Shown one piece after another: positions 1 through 11,030 of a stretch of DNA of 64,000 nt (positions are counted from its first letter, which is position 1; each line of letters begins with the position of its first letter). Below the pieces are notes generated by a model. It was given only the letters and a program-made list of their open reading frames with translations, had not been told where the DNA came from and ran no database searches. The DNA lies in NCBI GenBank assembly GCA_010094045.1, contig ML986586.1, positions 658,859 through 722,858 on the forward strand, written 5' to 3'. A program made the translations under genes and the position numbers. This stretch comes from Lojkania enalia. Its lineage: Eukaryota; Ascomycota; Dothideomycetes; Pleosporales.

Positions 1-549
1 TTTTGGCGGAATGACAGTGGCAGCAGGAGCAACTGATTCAGTCCTCCTCCTTCTTGACGTAGGCGGTTTTAAGTCGCGGGGTGGCCCGTCAATGGCATCC
101 AGAACGCTACTGTCGAGCTTGACTACCAATGGACCGTGGAACCCGAGCGGCACGTTGAATTGAAGGGTAATGGGAGGCGGGCCAGGATGGCGTTGGAGCG
201 AGCCGAGAGTCTCTTCATCCGATTGCTCGTCAGGTGCTTCGTCGTAGATGATAGGATCGAGCGGTGGCGGAGTGGGAGATGGAGACCTTTTTCGCTTGCT
301 GCTACGTTTTGGCAGCACCGGGTTGCCTTCTTCATCTTCCGATAGTGAATCACTCGCCTCTTCTTCATATTCTTCGATCATAGCGGAGTCAACAAAACCA
401 GCCACGTTCTTCTTTTGGCCGGCGCTGCGGCGGATCGGGCGACCGGTCTGTTTGTTATACTGGATGACGTGTGAGGGACTTCCAAGCTCCGGGCTACTGG
501 AAGCTCGACCCCGCGCATCGGACTGGCTTTGATTGACACCCTGAGCCAT
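1..549 (-). CDS. 5' part of an unrecognised acidic, probably nuclear protein (cut by window edge)
   Basis: The minus strand is open without a stop from an ATG at 549 down to base 1, giving exactly 183 codons, so the gene runs off the window. The protein starts MAQGVNQSQSDARG. It has a basic patch (TGRPIRRSAGQKKN) near residues 35-49, an acidic Glu/Asp/Ser stretch near 59-74, and a Lys/Arg-rich block (KRSSKRKRSPSPTPPP) that looks like a nuclear localisation signal. A less biased part follows near residues 117-145 (ITLQFNVPLGFHGPLVVKLD), which may be the start of a folded domain. I do not recognise the family. The upstream 860 bases are shared with the divergent SHMT gene, so the ATG at 549 is a natural start. 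The missing C-terminal part would decide its identity. Confidence 0.6.
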   Translation of the reverse strand, partial: MAQGVNQSQSDARGRASSSPELGSPSHVIQYNKQTGRPIRRSAGQKKNVAGFVDSAMIEEYEEEASDSLSEDEEGNPVLPKRSSKRKRSPSPTPPPLDPIIYDEAPDEQSDEETLGSLQRHPGPPPITLQFNVPLGFHGPLVVKLDSSVLDAIDGPPRDLKPPTSRRRRTESVAPAATVIPPK

Positions 550-1412
550 GGGTTAGTCAAATATCACCCTCGCCGTGGAGCGGCTAGAGGGACGGTTGGG
601 GGGTCGCGGGGGAGGTTGTGACGCTGAGACTGCACTGTTTTGAAGCGGAGTAGGAAGTCGGGGAGGCGCGTGGATTGTGCGTGGAGACGGCCGGTAGGCA
701 GAGGCAGGCGCGATGTATGGTTCACGATGTAAAGGAAGAAGCGGTAGCAGCGGGTAGTAGTAACTGCGATAACCACGGTAACGCTAAGTCTTGGCTCGCG
801 AGACCGCAATACAGGGCCGCACGCAGGTGATAGAGGTAGGAAGTGACGTGAAAAATACGAAGGATAGACTAAATTCCATACATGATCTATCAAGTCGACA
901 GTGCTACCCACAGAGGACAGTGCCCGAAACCGCAGCACAACCCAAAAACAGAGGCCAGCGCCAGGCGTCTATGGCTTCCCAGAGACGCCAATTCGTGCTA
1001 CCATGCCTACATGGCCTATGAGGACATGGACCGCAGGTGAAGCAAAAGGCGTTCAGCAAACGCCGTTGACAACTAATTCCAATCATGAGGTTTCCGTGTC
1101 CCCTCTAGGTGGTGAGGTGCCCGGGGCATGTCAGCAGCTCCCACATCAGCCAGCTCGCGCGGGCCGAGTGGGGATGCAACTGTCTCAATGGCGTTGAATC
1201 ATCTTGGTTTTAGTTGTAAGGAACAGGAGTGGATCATGGCGTTGGGTCCTTTTTTTAAACCGCAAGCGAGGCCACGTGACGGGCGAGGCCGGAACGGACC
1301 AGCCACCGACACGCCACCAGAGCGCCGGCTCGGCATGTTGGACGCACTGTCGGACGACCGTATTGAGGAGCTTACCTCTTCACAGAACCGCCGGTGATAC
1401 CCCTCTTGAACG
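550..1412. other. Divergent intergenic region
   Basis: This separates the minus-strand partial gene and the plus-strand SHMT gene and must hold both promoters. Short open frames are present on both strands, but none has family motifs or splice-supported continuity, so I see no gene here. Confidence 0.5.
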
Positions 1413-3214
1413 ATGGCGACGCTGAGATCTGCCCCACGATGGCCGCTCAGGCACCTTTGTCGCCGCTCCAATGCATCAATTGCTGCTAACCACCAGCGAT
1501 TTCCGCTGCACCAATGGCGGGGCTATGCTTCGTCCATTGAAAGCCAGCAGAAGGTATGTTCTCATTCAACGACCTTTCACTACAGACAATGGACGCCAAC
1601 AGAGGTTTAGCTGCTCTCCTCAAGCCTTGAAGACGCAGACCCGGCCGTCTACACAATTATCGAGAAGGTGCGCCCATCTCCGCGCTTGGCCGCTCTTACT
1701 CTTTCGAAGCTCACCGTCCATGGCCCGTAGGAGAAAAGCAGACAGAAGCACTTTATAAACCTCATACCCTCCGAGAATTTTACATCTCAGGCTGTGCTCG
1801 ATGCACTCGGCAGTGTGATGCAAAGTACGTTTCAAGCACCAGCTACACGAAGATGAAGCTCACGCTTGGTGACGCAGATAAATACTCAGAGGGATATCCC
1901 GGGGCACGATACTACGGGGGTAATGAATACATCGATGAAGCCGAAAGGCTCTGCCAGAAACGGGCCCTTCAAACCTTTGGGCTGAGCGATTCGGAGTGGG
2001 GGGTGAACGTCCAGCGTTGGTTGTCCCCCTACTTTCAGAATTTCATCACGACTAACAAGGAACCGCAAGCTCTATCTGGGTCTCCTGCAAACCTCTACGC
2101 CTACTCCGCCGTTCTCAACACCCACGACAGAATCCTCTCCCTCGATCTCCCCCATGGCGGCCACCTTTCTCATGGCTATCAGACCCCCACCAAGAAGATT
2201 TCTGCCGTTTCTAAATACTTCGAGACACTACCTTATCGGTTAAATGAGAAGACGGGCTTGATTGACTACGAGAAGATGGCAGAACTTGCGACGCTTTACC
2301 GCCCAAAGGTCATTGTTGCGGGAACATCCGCGTATAGCCGACTTATTGAGTATGAGCGTATGAAGAAGCTAGCTGATAGCGTAGGGGCGTACCTTTTATC
2401 AGATATGGCACACATTTCAGGTTTAGTGGCAGCCGGTGTTATTCCATCCCCATTCCCGCATTCTGATATTGTCACGACAACGACCCACAAGTCCCTACGA
2501 GGCCCACGTGGTGCGATGATATTCTACCGCAAAGGCGTGAGACGGGTGGACAAGAAAGGTGTCGAGGAGATGTATGATTTGGAGGGTCCAATTAATGCGT
2601 CCGTATTTCCAGGACATCAAGGGGGTCCTCATAATCACACCATCACAGCTTTGGCTGTAGCCCTGCAGCAAGCGCAGACCAAGGACTTCAAAGCCTATCA
2701 GCAAATGGTACTGGAAAATGCAAAAGCGCTTGCACAAAGATTGGGTGAGTCTAAGGAGAGAGGCGGTCTCGGATATAACATTGTTAGCGGAGGCACAGAC
2801 AATCATCTCGTGCTTGTTGATTTAAATGACAAGGACATTGATGGCGCCAGAGTTGAGCGTGTACTAGAACTAGTCGGAGTAGCGAGCAACAAGAACACAG
2901 TTCCGGGCGATAAGTCAGCAATGAAGCCAGGTGGTCTGCGCATGGGAACTCCGGCCATGACTACGCGGGGATTCCAGCCGGAGGACTTCCGAAGGGTTGC
3001 AGATGTTGTTCACCGAGCAGTCACGATTGCCCAAAAGGTTGACAAAGATGCAAAAGCCTACGCAGAAAAATCGGGCAGGAAAAATCCGGGAAGTGTAGCA
3101 GCCTTCAAGGAGTATCTTCGTAGTGGCGATGATGTGACGGACATTGTGCAGCTTCGCAAAGAGGTGGAAGATTGGGTTGGCACTTTCAGTCTACCTTGGG
3201 ATAAGAGCTCGTAA
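1413..3214 (+). CDS. Serine hydroxymethyltransferase, mitochondrial form
   Basis: This PLP enzyme interconverts serine plus tetrahydrofolate with glycine plus 5,10-methylene-THF. Four exons join in frame: 1413-1553, 1611-1667, 1731-1824 and 1878-3214 (introns of 57, 63 and 53 bases), giving 542 residues, the usual length. The second donor is GTGCGC, weaker than the other two. The N terminus is rich in Arg, Ser and Ala with few acidic residues ([20 protein letters not shown]), as expected for a mitochondrial presequence. Family motifs include [36 protein letters not shown] and the PLP-binding segment [13 protein letters not shown], whose Schiff-base Lys is residue 302. The splice joins restore these motifs exactly, so the structure is well supported. 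The mitochondrial location is inferred from the presequence; fungi also have a cytosolic paralogue, which lacks it. Confidence 0.96.
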
Positions 3215-3603
3215 GAATGAAGGCGGCAAATGAAATTTACATCATGATATATGGATGGGCATTGTCCCGACTCAACTCTGGGAGTAATGTAACAGAGGAA
3301 TGAGCGGTGAAGGCGAAATGGTTTGGGTTTGTACATACTTCTCTTCATTATCTCACATACTTCACCTTCACCCACCACACCACCGGACAATGGTAGGGTG
3401 AAAGCGGAGTCATCGTCATCCGCACTCCTGTGACCGATTGTTCGTGACTAGTATTGTTGAGTATCATATCAAATGTTGAGCAGCGTCGCTACGTTAACAT
3501 CCACTTTAGCTCGAATCCCCGAGCTTTGTTTGTTTGACCGCTTCCTCTTATTCTATCCTATTCAGCGTAGCGCACCGGTAGCCTCGCAGCCGTAACATCC
3601 CAA
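3215..3603. other. Intergenic region
   Basis: This is the 3' flank of SHMT and the promoter of the following membrane-protein gene. I see no coding or RNA feature. Confidence 0.45.
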
Positions 3604-4364
3604 ATGCTCCTTTTTTCAACCATTATCTGCCTGTTGCTCCCAGTAATAACAGCATTGTCCCCTTCACAGGCTGATAGATTCTCATATCAACCCAACACCA
3701 ATGACGACTCATCGTCAACGACACTGACGTCGACCCACAACATCTCGAGCTCACTGGTTAGTATAACAGCTACACCGAATACTCTTGTTACTGTCGTGAC
3801 CAAGGTCGAATCCACGCTGGTATTTGTTGGAAGCGACCATAGGTCGCGATTAAACCCCCCCGACAAGGACAATGGACCTAATTGGATGGAGGAGTCATGG
3901 GTTCAATTCATCGGCTGGACGCTACTCTGCTACAACACTCTATCGCTCTTCTTGTTCATATTGTTTTGGGCGGTTGGCGTCTTAGACAATGCTCTCAATG
4001 TGAGTCCCTCTTCTCAGCCACTTCCAAAATAGACAAAAGAAATCGGACGCCATATTGACTAGAAACCCAGCTCAGCCTCAGCCGACGAGATGCTCAACCT
4101 ACACTTCACCTAAGGAATCGCCAACAGAACGATTTGACGACCGTTGCTCCAGACATCCCAAGCATTACAATGGAGCAGAACACCCCGCCTCGCACTGACC
4201 AGCCTCTTGAGCATGTTGTCTATGGCCATAGCAACAGTGCTCCCACCTCGCCCCCTCTCACCTCTCCCTTCCATCCTGATACCCTCCAGGACATCCAACG
4301 CGATCGCGTCCGCCGACATAATGCCGCCTTGGACGCCGAACTACGGAGATTAGGCATGATATGA
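3604..4364 (+). CDS. Small single-pass membrane protein with signal peptide, unknown function
   Basis: Two exons, 3604-3999 and 4128-4364, join in phase 0 across a 128-base intron (GTGAGT donor) to give about 210 residues. The N terminus is a clear signal peptide (MLLFSTIICLLLPVITALSP). A Ser/Thr-rich extracytoplasmic part with potential N-glycosylation follows, then a transmembrane helix at about residues 100-127 (FIGWTLLCYNTLSLFLFILF). The tail, from exon 2, is hydrophilic, rich in Pro and Ser, and ends in an Arg-rich helix (QRDRVRRHNAALDAELRRLG). Reading through the intron would end the protein only 10 residues after the donor. I do not recognise the family. Topology suggests a type I protein of the plasma membrane or endomembranes. 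The intron is longer than most here, so an extra small exon cannot be excluded. Confidence 0.62.
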
Positions 4365-5921
4365 TCTCGCGGCGCGAGCCGTCAATCTCACTCGCATCAT
4401 CCACCATGAAGCACTTCGAAGGACTTCGGCAAATTCCGGGGGCCTGAAAATCATACTATCGCGGTGGTATGTATGCTGTGTTACATTGGCTTTCAGAAAT
4501 TTGATCTTATCATGTAGCTTTGGAAGTTAGTTCTACCCGGTACCTTGAAGATCAATCGATCATCTACGCCGCTGCCGCGCCCTACTCGACTCGAAGGTCA
4601 TACGAAAGATTGAAGGTTAAGATTGGCGTTGCTTATGCTTTGGATATTTGTGTACTCTTGAATAAGGCTCGGGGCGGAGCGGGCCGGGATTCCGCTGGCC
4701 GGTCGTTTGCGACTCGTATTGGCGGTGCTGGGTATAAACTCGAAGAAATATCTAGCTGTAACTACATACATACAAATAGCTGACTCTTTTTCAGAGGTAG
4801 AGTAGACTTTTTAGCCCAATCAATCTTCTAGCAATACATAGAATGCTATCATCTACTCGTAGTCGTTCACTGTTGCCCAGTTCCCCCATCCCCCAAATTC
4901 ATGTGGCCCTCTCCACCCTGAATGCGAACCCGAGCGTTGCACTCCGTCTCACTCGCATCCGCATATCACGGATCCTCCATACCCCTCTTCCAGAAGCCCT
5001 TCATTGTAGCCATCACCCAGTCCATCATCCACCAAGCCTTGGTTCTCCATGCACTAAGCAACTTGTGCCCTCTAGTCTATAGACAGCATAAGCACGCCTA
5101 TTTCTCCAACCACTAATAGTCCATCTCTATAAGCATATACTTTGCCATGCATAACAAGCCTTTCAAATTCCGTCGCCGTAGACATGCACATCTTTTCCTA
5201 TTTCGGTAAAGCCTAAGTGTGCGTTTGGGGTTGCAATGAAGACTTGCCAAGGAATGCATGGGCCCCCCTTGTTTTATCATTTTATGGGGTGCAGGTGTGC
5301 CACCAACATTGACAAATAAACCTAGCCCTTGGCAAGCACTGTGTTTCGAGTTTTGTTGCCGACCGCATGGAACACACGGCAATGGTTGAATTTGAGCTTT
5401 TCGCATTTTCTTGCAATTTCACTCGGTCATTCTACCTTCCTAGGCACTACGAGTAGTCCGTGAAAATCTTCCAGTCACGTACCGATCGAGAGAAACTAAC
5501 GGACTAAGGAGAGCATAATGAGATGCCGAAGAATCGTGAGGGCTTTGCGCGTGATAGAAGTCTAATAAAGGGGGTAAAAAGAGCAGAAAAATCAACTCCA
5601 GCAGGTTTTTTTTTTTTAATTGAAACGAACGTCGATATGATTTGATGGGGTATTTTAAAAGCTATACGGACGCGCTAAGCTAAGGGATATATGCTACAAA
5701 AATGCTATAGGAATAAGAAATAGTGAAGAGTAAATAGGATGCGAGAACCATTATTAAAACCTACGCCTGATTTTAGGCTACTGATATGGTTGCCTAAGTC
5801 CGTCTCTCATATCATTGCGTCAAACCAACTTGAGCATAAATGATAATCCACCCCGGTGGAGAACGCCATTTTGACTCCTCAAGTAAATCCCAATATGTCT
5901 CCATTTCAATAGCCGTCATTG
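4365..5921. other. Intergenic region, no gene seen
   Basis: About 1.5 kb without a convincing reading frame. The flanking genes converge on it, so it should hold two 3' UTRs. The part from about 5580 to 5800 is AT-rich with a T homopolymer near 5607. Short open frames near 4520-4783 and 5113-5406 lack recognisable motifs or splice continuity. Confidence 0.45.
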
Positions 5922-7868
5922 TCATCTCTTCGCGCTGGGATTCAATGGTCCTCGCACTGCGTTGGCTTGTTCATACGGACTATCGTCATACGTCACCCAG
6001 TTCGGTATGCTACTTGTGCGCTTGCTCTTGGAATTGTTTCTGGTCACGCTCGCACGGACCTCTCTACGTCCGCTCACGTTGCCGTATCCTAGGACCTCCG
6101 GACGATCTAAATCGAACGGATCCGACTGTCGACCAGTTCGAGGCATCACGGACACGTTACTGAACAAATTTGTCGAGGGACGGCTAGGCCCAGGCTCACC
6201 GAAGAGAAGCGATGATCCGTTTGATTCGCGGGAAGCGGCACTCGAAGTTGCGTTGAAAGAGGGTAGAGTGGAACTGTACGTGTTTGAAGGTCGGGTTGGA
6301 GGGTTAGGTGGCAGCGGCTGGTCCGGGACCGGCGGAGCATCCAAGGGATCGAAGAAGGGATTGTCAGTACTAGTATAGACCGAAGCTGTGTAAGCAGTAG
6401 AGGGGGGATGTGAGCGAAGCGCCATCGCCGCGCTTTGTGTCCGGTTATGAGATGAATCGCGGAGCCATTCCGGTGTACCGCTTCCATTGCGCTCGGCAAG
6501 TTCTTCAAGAATGGAAGCAAAGGGGTCCTTGGGTTTTCGCTCGGACTTGGCTACAGGCTTTGGAGTTAGAGGTGGCCGCTGTTGGTCCTTTAAACCGTCG
6601 ACGATGGCGCGATTGGAGGAAATTCCTTCCTTGGAGTTTGGATCTGCCTTTGTCGTCTCCGGATCTGCAAAAGGATTATCAGTGTTTTTGGTATTACGAA
6701 AGCCCGGATCCTCTACAATTCCTGGGAATGGCGATTTCGATCCCACAACAAGGCTCTCTTTCCTCTGGGCCAACAATGTTCTCGATCTCTTCAAGCTAGG
6801 CATGCGTTCGCCGAAGCCCCGGAGCTGCTGTCGCAATCTTGATGGCGGCTCGCTTATTGACTGGCTCCGTCTATTCGATCGTACCGAATAGACCGAGCTC
6901 ACACTGCTGCGAGCACTGTGCCTTCTGTACGGATTCTCTGAGGGGCCGGATTTCTTGCCTTTCAACTTCGCAATCAAGAGCCCTGCGCTCGCCGGAATAT
7001 CTTGTAACTTATTCCCAATATCTTTCACTTTGACGATAATACCCCTATCCATGTCGTTCTTCTCATTCATCCGTTGTTGCCATCTTCTGAAAGGCTCCTT
7101 TGATTTTCGCCTCCTCAGGCACAAGAATAGCAGTGCGCTGATGAGTGCTATGCCCACAAAGCCGCCTACGACCCCACCCACAATGCCCCCCACACTCGTC
7201 GCCCCAGTAGTTGGAATGGTAAGACCGGCCCTTCCTCCGGAGCCCTGATTATCTGGCGCTATTATTCCATCTTCACCTCCGGATGGAACTCCTGTACCGG
7301 TCGTCTGCGGTGCCTCGGGTTGATTGTCTGAAAAGGGTATGGACGAGAAGGCGACGGCAGTGGGTGACCGTTCAGAAGGCGATTCGATCGGAGTGGTGGG
7401 ATCCGGCGATGTCGAAGTTATAGCCGCAGAAACCGTGCCAGATCCGGCTGTGCTACTTGCCGTTGCCGGAGATGGGGTTGAAATCTCTCTGGCTGCTGAA
7501 GATACTTCTCCTGTCTCACTAGGGTCTACTCCGAGGTTCGGTGCTATGGCTGCAGGCTGAGGCGGTGGAAGATTTGCAAGCGCTGAAGTTTGCACTGCTG
7601 ACGATGCTGGGCTGTCCGTATCTATTGCCGTGGACACTGCCGAAGGGGGCGGCGATGCGACTGGACTCGAGGATGGAGGTGGAGGCGGGGCTTCCACGAC
7701 ACTCGACTGTATCTGTAGTTGAACATCCGAAGTCTCCTGAACAACATCAGGAGGGGTACTCTCTTCTGCATCTGCTGCCGAAGTGAGTGTCGATGTGGAC
7801 GTCCTGGCTCGCGAGCGAGTGCATCGCCTGCCATTCACCGTCGTGATAGACTCTTGGGGAGTTGCCAT
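5922..7868 (-). CDS. Ser/Thr/Pro-rich single-pass membrane protein with long cytosolic tail
   Basis: A single 648-codon exon. Residues 1 to about 225 are low-complexity Ser/Thr/Pro/Ala, likely heavily O-mannosylated. A Gly-rich transmembrane helix follows at about 227-251 (GGIVGGVVGGFVGIALISAL) and ends at a basic stop-transfer cluster LRRRKSKEPFRR. The cytosolic part of nearly 400 residues has NPFxDP-like repeats (DNPFADPE, DNPFFDPL, SDPFDLDRP), basic Arg/Ser patches and Pro-rich segments. The architecture matches wall-stress sensors or Mid2/Axl2-like membrane proteins, but no Cys-rich WSC or cadherin-like domain is present, so the role is inferred only from layout. Unusually, there is no N-terminal signal peptide (MATPQESITTVNGRRCTRSR), so either the transmembrane helix acts as a signal anchor or a 5' exon is missing. 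Confidence 0.72.
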   Translation of the reverse strand: MATPQESITTVNGRRCTRSRARTSTSTLTSAADAEESTPPDVVQETSDVQLQIQSSVVEAPPPPPSSSPVASPPPSAVSTAIDTDSPASSAVQTSALANLPPPQPAAIAPNLGVDPSETGEVSSAAREISTPSPATASSTAGSGTVSAAITSTSPDPTTPIESPSERSPTAVAFSSIPFSDNQPEAPQTTGTGVPSGGEDGIIAPDNQGSGGRAGLTIPTTGATSVGGIVGGVVGGFVGIALISALLFLCLRRRKSKEPFRRWQQRMNEKNDMDRGIIVKVKDIGNKLQDIPASAGLLIAKLKGKKSGPSENPYRRHSARSSVSSVYSVRSNRRSQSISEPPSRLRQQLRGFGERMPSLKRSRTLLAQRKESLVVGSKSPFPGIVEDPGFRNTKNTDNPFADPETTKADPNSKEGISSNRAIVDGLKDQQRPPLTPKPVAKSERKPKDPFASILEELAERNGSGTPEWLRDSSHNRTQSAAMALRSHPPSTAYTASVYTSTDNPFFDPLDAPPVPDQPLPPNPPTRPSNTYSSTLPSFNATSSAASRESNGSSLLFGEPGPSRPSTNLFSNVSVMPRTGRQSDPFDLDRPEVLGYGNVSGRREVRASVTRNNSKSKRTSSIPNWVTYDDSPYEQANAVRGPLNPSAKR

Positions 7869-8792
7869 GCAGAAGAAAGATTCATAGAATGAAACGCCAA
7901 CGAAGGCTGGAAAACAGAGACGAAGGAAAGGTTCAGAGCACCGCGGGCGCTTTGGGCATATTAGACAGTGGGAAATGAAAGTTTCTGCAAATTCGGATGC
8001 GAACTGGAGTCACAGGTGGAGGGTGGTAGTAGCGGCTGGGAACTCGGCCGGGTGGCCATCAACCGCTGGCATAAGATGGCCTGTGGTAGTGGTGCTTGGG
8101 GATTCCTGAAACGTGAGCAGCTTCATGTGCCTCTTCAAGCAACGATTCCAACACAACTGAAGCGTAGGAGGCATCGCAGCTTCTGGATGGCAGCGGTATG
8201 GATGTCTCAGCCCAGAAAAATGACGATGGAGGGTATATGCTGGGAGCGGGCATCGTGACGTCGCGGTGGGCGAGTCGTGAAGCTGACCAGAGGGGTGAAT
8301 GTGGGTGGGAGCCTCGGACGTCGAAACTCACGTGACTCATCGGCGTGGCGCGTTCCGGCCAGATCTCTGCCTAGCCGCAGGAACGTCCAGGTGTCTCCTG
8401 CAGACGATGACAGCAGGTCATCTAGGTCCTCTTTATCCGCGCTGCCTTTCTGCGCCGCAAAGATCAGGGCTCCGTGAAGCTGTTGGACGAGCGGCGGCTG
8501 CGATTCTGGGAGCAGCACGGATCGAACACCATGGCTGCAGCGGCTGGCTGTGGTATCGACATGCTTTCCAAGACTGCAAGCCGTCGAGCAGCAGCCGAGA
8601 CTCTGCGAACTCCCCTTTTCTTTCCGGGACGCTGTGGGCGCACAATAATGGCGGCCGGATGCCTTTCGCCCATGTCCTGCATAGCCTTATGCACAGACGG
8701 TTGCAGAGCCGGGGTTCGACATCGCTCCATCAACCGCCAATCCAACCGTCCTCCATTGACTCTGGTCCGAAGCTGTTTACACTTCGGCCGCC
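7869..8792. other. Divergent intergenic region
   Basis: This is the shared promoter region of the minus-strand membrane protein and the plus-strand orphan gene. Open frames here, including a long one from 8299 that runs across the orphan gene's first intron, show no coding motifs. Confidence 0.45.
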
Positions 8793-11030
8793 ATGTTCAA
8801 CTTTAGCGGTAAGTTCCAACGCTTTCAGTAGCCCCACGTGTATTCCTTCCCGCGCCGTGTTCTACCAGCTGTTCAGTCTGAACTCACCCTTCACTGGTCT
8901 ACGCCACACCCGCCACAGATCCACTCTTTCTCGCAACACCGAGACCCCGCGCCCTTTTTCCACGGCTCCCAGTGGTTTCTCTCAGCAAATCTCTTCTCCC
9001 TTAATGGCTTGTTACTTCGCTTTGCCCCATCTCTTCTTGTTCTGTGCAACTTCTCCGTCTCCGTTGCGCCATATGTTTCGCCGGAGGCGCACCGTGCACA
9101 TAAATTAGAATCCGCTGATATAGATCTCATGCAGGCGGTCTCCTCGCCGGCCAGCACGACTCGCAAAAAGAGCGGCCACCGCCATCACGGCCTATTCCCG
9201 TGACCTTCCCTTTTCTTACACCGCCCCAACCATCGTTAGAGAAGCCGCCTCCTTCGTGGTCCGAGGGCTCGTCATCCGGAATACCCGCCCATTTTCTGGG
9301 TCTCAAGAAGCCGTCTGATGTCAGCCTGGATACGCTCGGGCTGCTCAATATATCTTTTGGGCCCCAATGTGATTCCGAAACACTTGTACCCTCAGCGCCG
9401 AACTATACACGGCCGTATTTGCCCCCAAAGTCGTGGTTGGAGAAACCGGATGCAAGCACAGTAGAGCCGTCTCCTACTCCGGATCCTCCTCAGCTTCTTT
9501 GCAACGGCAGAAAGGTTCCGGACCACAACGAATTCTACGTCCGTGCCAAGGAGTTATTCTTCAAAAATGAGGATGCCTTTTCAAATCTTACTCGCAAGGC
9601 CGCTGTGGAAAAAGTACCTTTGCGACTTGCTCACTTCCGAAGGTTTTGGGAAGGGCTTGACAATTTGGCTTACTACTGGGACAATTCACTTGATGAGTAT
9701 TTGCCGCCGAAACCGAGACTTGCTGCTAGTAGTGCCCAGCCGCCCCGGGATTCTTCGTTGGGCAGGATAGAGGAGGGTATCACGAACGACGTCGAGCAGC
9801 AATCCGAGATGGGATCTGCAGATGTAGAAGAGCCCCGCAAGAAAGCTAAGACCGCGCCTGAGAGTAATAAAACCATGACCTTGCCAATAAATTCAGTGGG
9901 AACTAGCAGCAATGTGGCAGCACCTGCTAGGCCAGCATCCATATCCTCCTCCAAGGTGTTGCCCGCTCGAACCTCACCACCAAAAGTCCCATGGGCCGTG
10001 AACATGCACACAACTGTGGAGAAGCCAGTCGATCTGTCTAAAGGGTCTTATCGCGGCTATCGGATTGGAAACGGCGCCGAGATGCCAGATCAGTACCGAC
10101 TAGATTGCGTACGCTCTTTCCTTGAACCAATCACATGGGCTTTCGGAGTGACCTTGGTACCGCATCGTCGACCACCCGTTCTTACCCTTCAGAACGTGAG
10201 ATTTCCTATCCGTATGAACAGCGTTGCATGGCGAGGGCCTACGGACCGCCTACGGGCGCGGCAGGGGTTCATGGAGGGACCTGTACTAGGCGTACAATGC
10301 AGACCAGACACCAACTTCGGCTCAAGTGGTGATCTAGAAGCTGAGTCTGTCCTTGATATAGTGCGAGAGATTGGTGGTATGCTTTTATTGGCCCAAGAAC
10401 GAGATAGGGAAGGCAAGACTGAGATCAGACCCGGCGAAGGAAAGTGGTGGACATCCAACCCTCGTTGGGGCGGCGGGCCTGGTGGCGAGGTTGGAGAAGC
10501 AGTTGGAGTTAGCGATGCTACGAACCTATCATCTACTCCAGAACCGGAGGAGAAACATTCTAGACAAAGGTCTGGGCAAAGCAGTCGGCGACCAAAACCA
10601 ACACCTGCGGAAATCTGGAAAGCTTTGAGGCCAGGAAATCCTATGTGGGACCCCAAGATTGTCTACGAAGCAATTGGCAAGGATAAAGACTCAGAGTGGG
10701 ACGAGGTTGGCGCTGGTTACCCTCATATCTTTCTTCTTATGTTGACTTGGAATACAGGTTTTCATGGTGTCATCCCTTAACCATCATATTAGCATTCTAA
10801 AGCTACGAATACACCGGTTCTATATCCGGTATCTGACGGACGGTATCCTTCCGGACGACACGCATCTAGACCCTCAATGGAAATCGCCTATACTACATCG
10901 CACACGTTGGTTTGACCTGTTCCTCGTAGAAGACCGCACCGAAGCAATGCGTGGCTTGTGGGGCATCATGGCGTATCTGATGAGGGCGCAGCCTATGGAA
11001 AAAGTTGATGTCACCATGAAAAATAGTTGA
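8793..11030 (+). CDS. Conserved-looking 619-residue protein of unknown function
   Basis: The long frame from about 9135 has no ATG at its upstream end, which led to a 16-base first coding exon at 8793-8808 (encoding MFNFS plus one base) with a perfect GTAAGT donor. The proposed exons are 8793-8808, 9135-10705 and 10758-11030, joining in frame to MFNFSGGLLAGQHDSQKERP at the N terminus. The last intron uses a weak GTTGGC donor. It was chosen because it links two frames that are both protein-like and the next donor, GTTACC, hits a stop. The middle (about residues 135-155) is rich in aromatic and basic residues, a disordered acidic/Ser part follows, and a dense block with PDQYRLDCVRSFLEPITWAF looks like a folded core. 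The C-terminal exon is helical. No catalytic motif is evident and I do not recognise the family. Confidence 0.68.

Noticed and set aside
8299..9108. Plus-strand open frame of 269 codons
   Set aside because: It runs through the promoter, micro-exon and first intron of the orphan gene, has Ser/Pro/His-rich composition, and lacks any domain motif.
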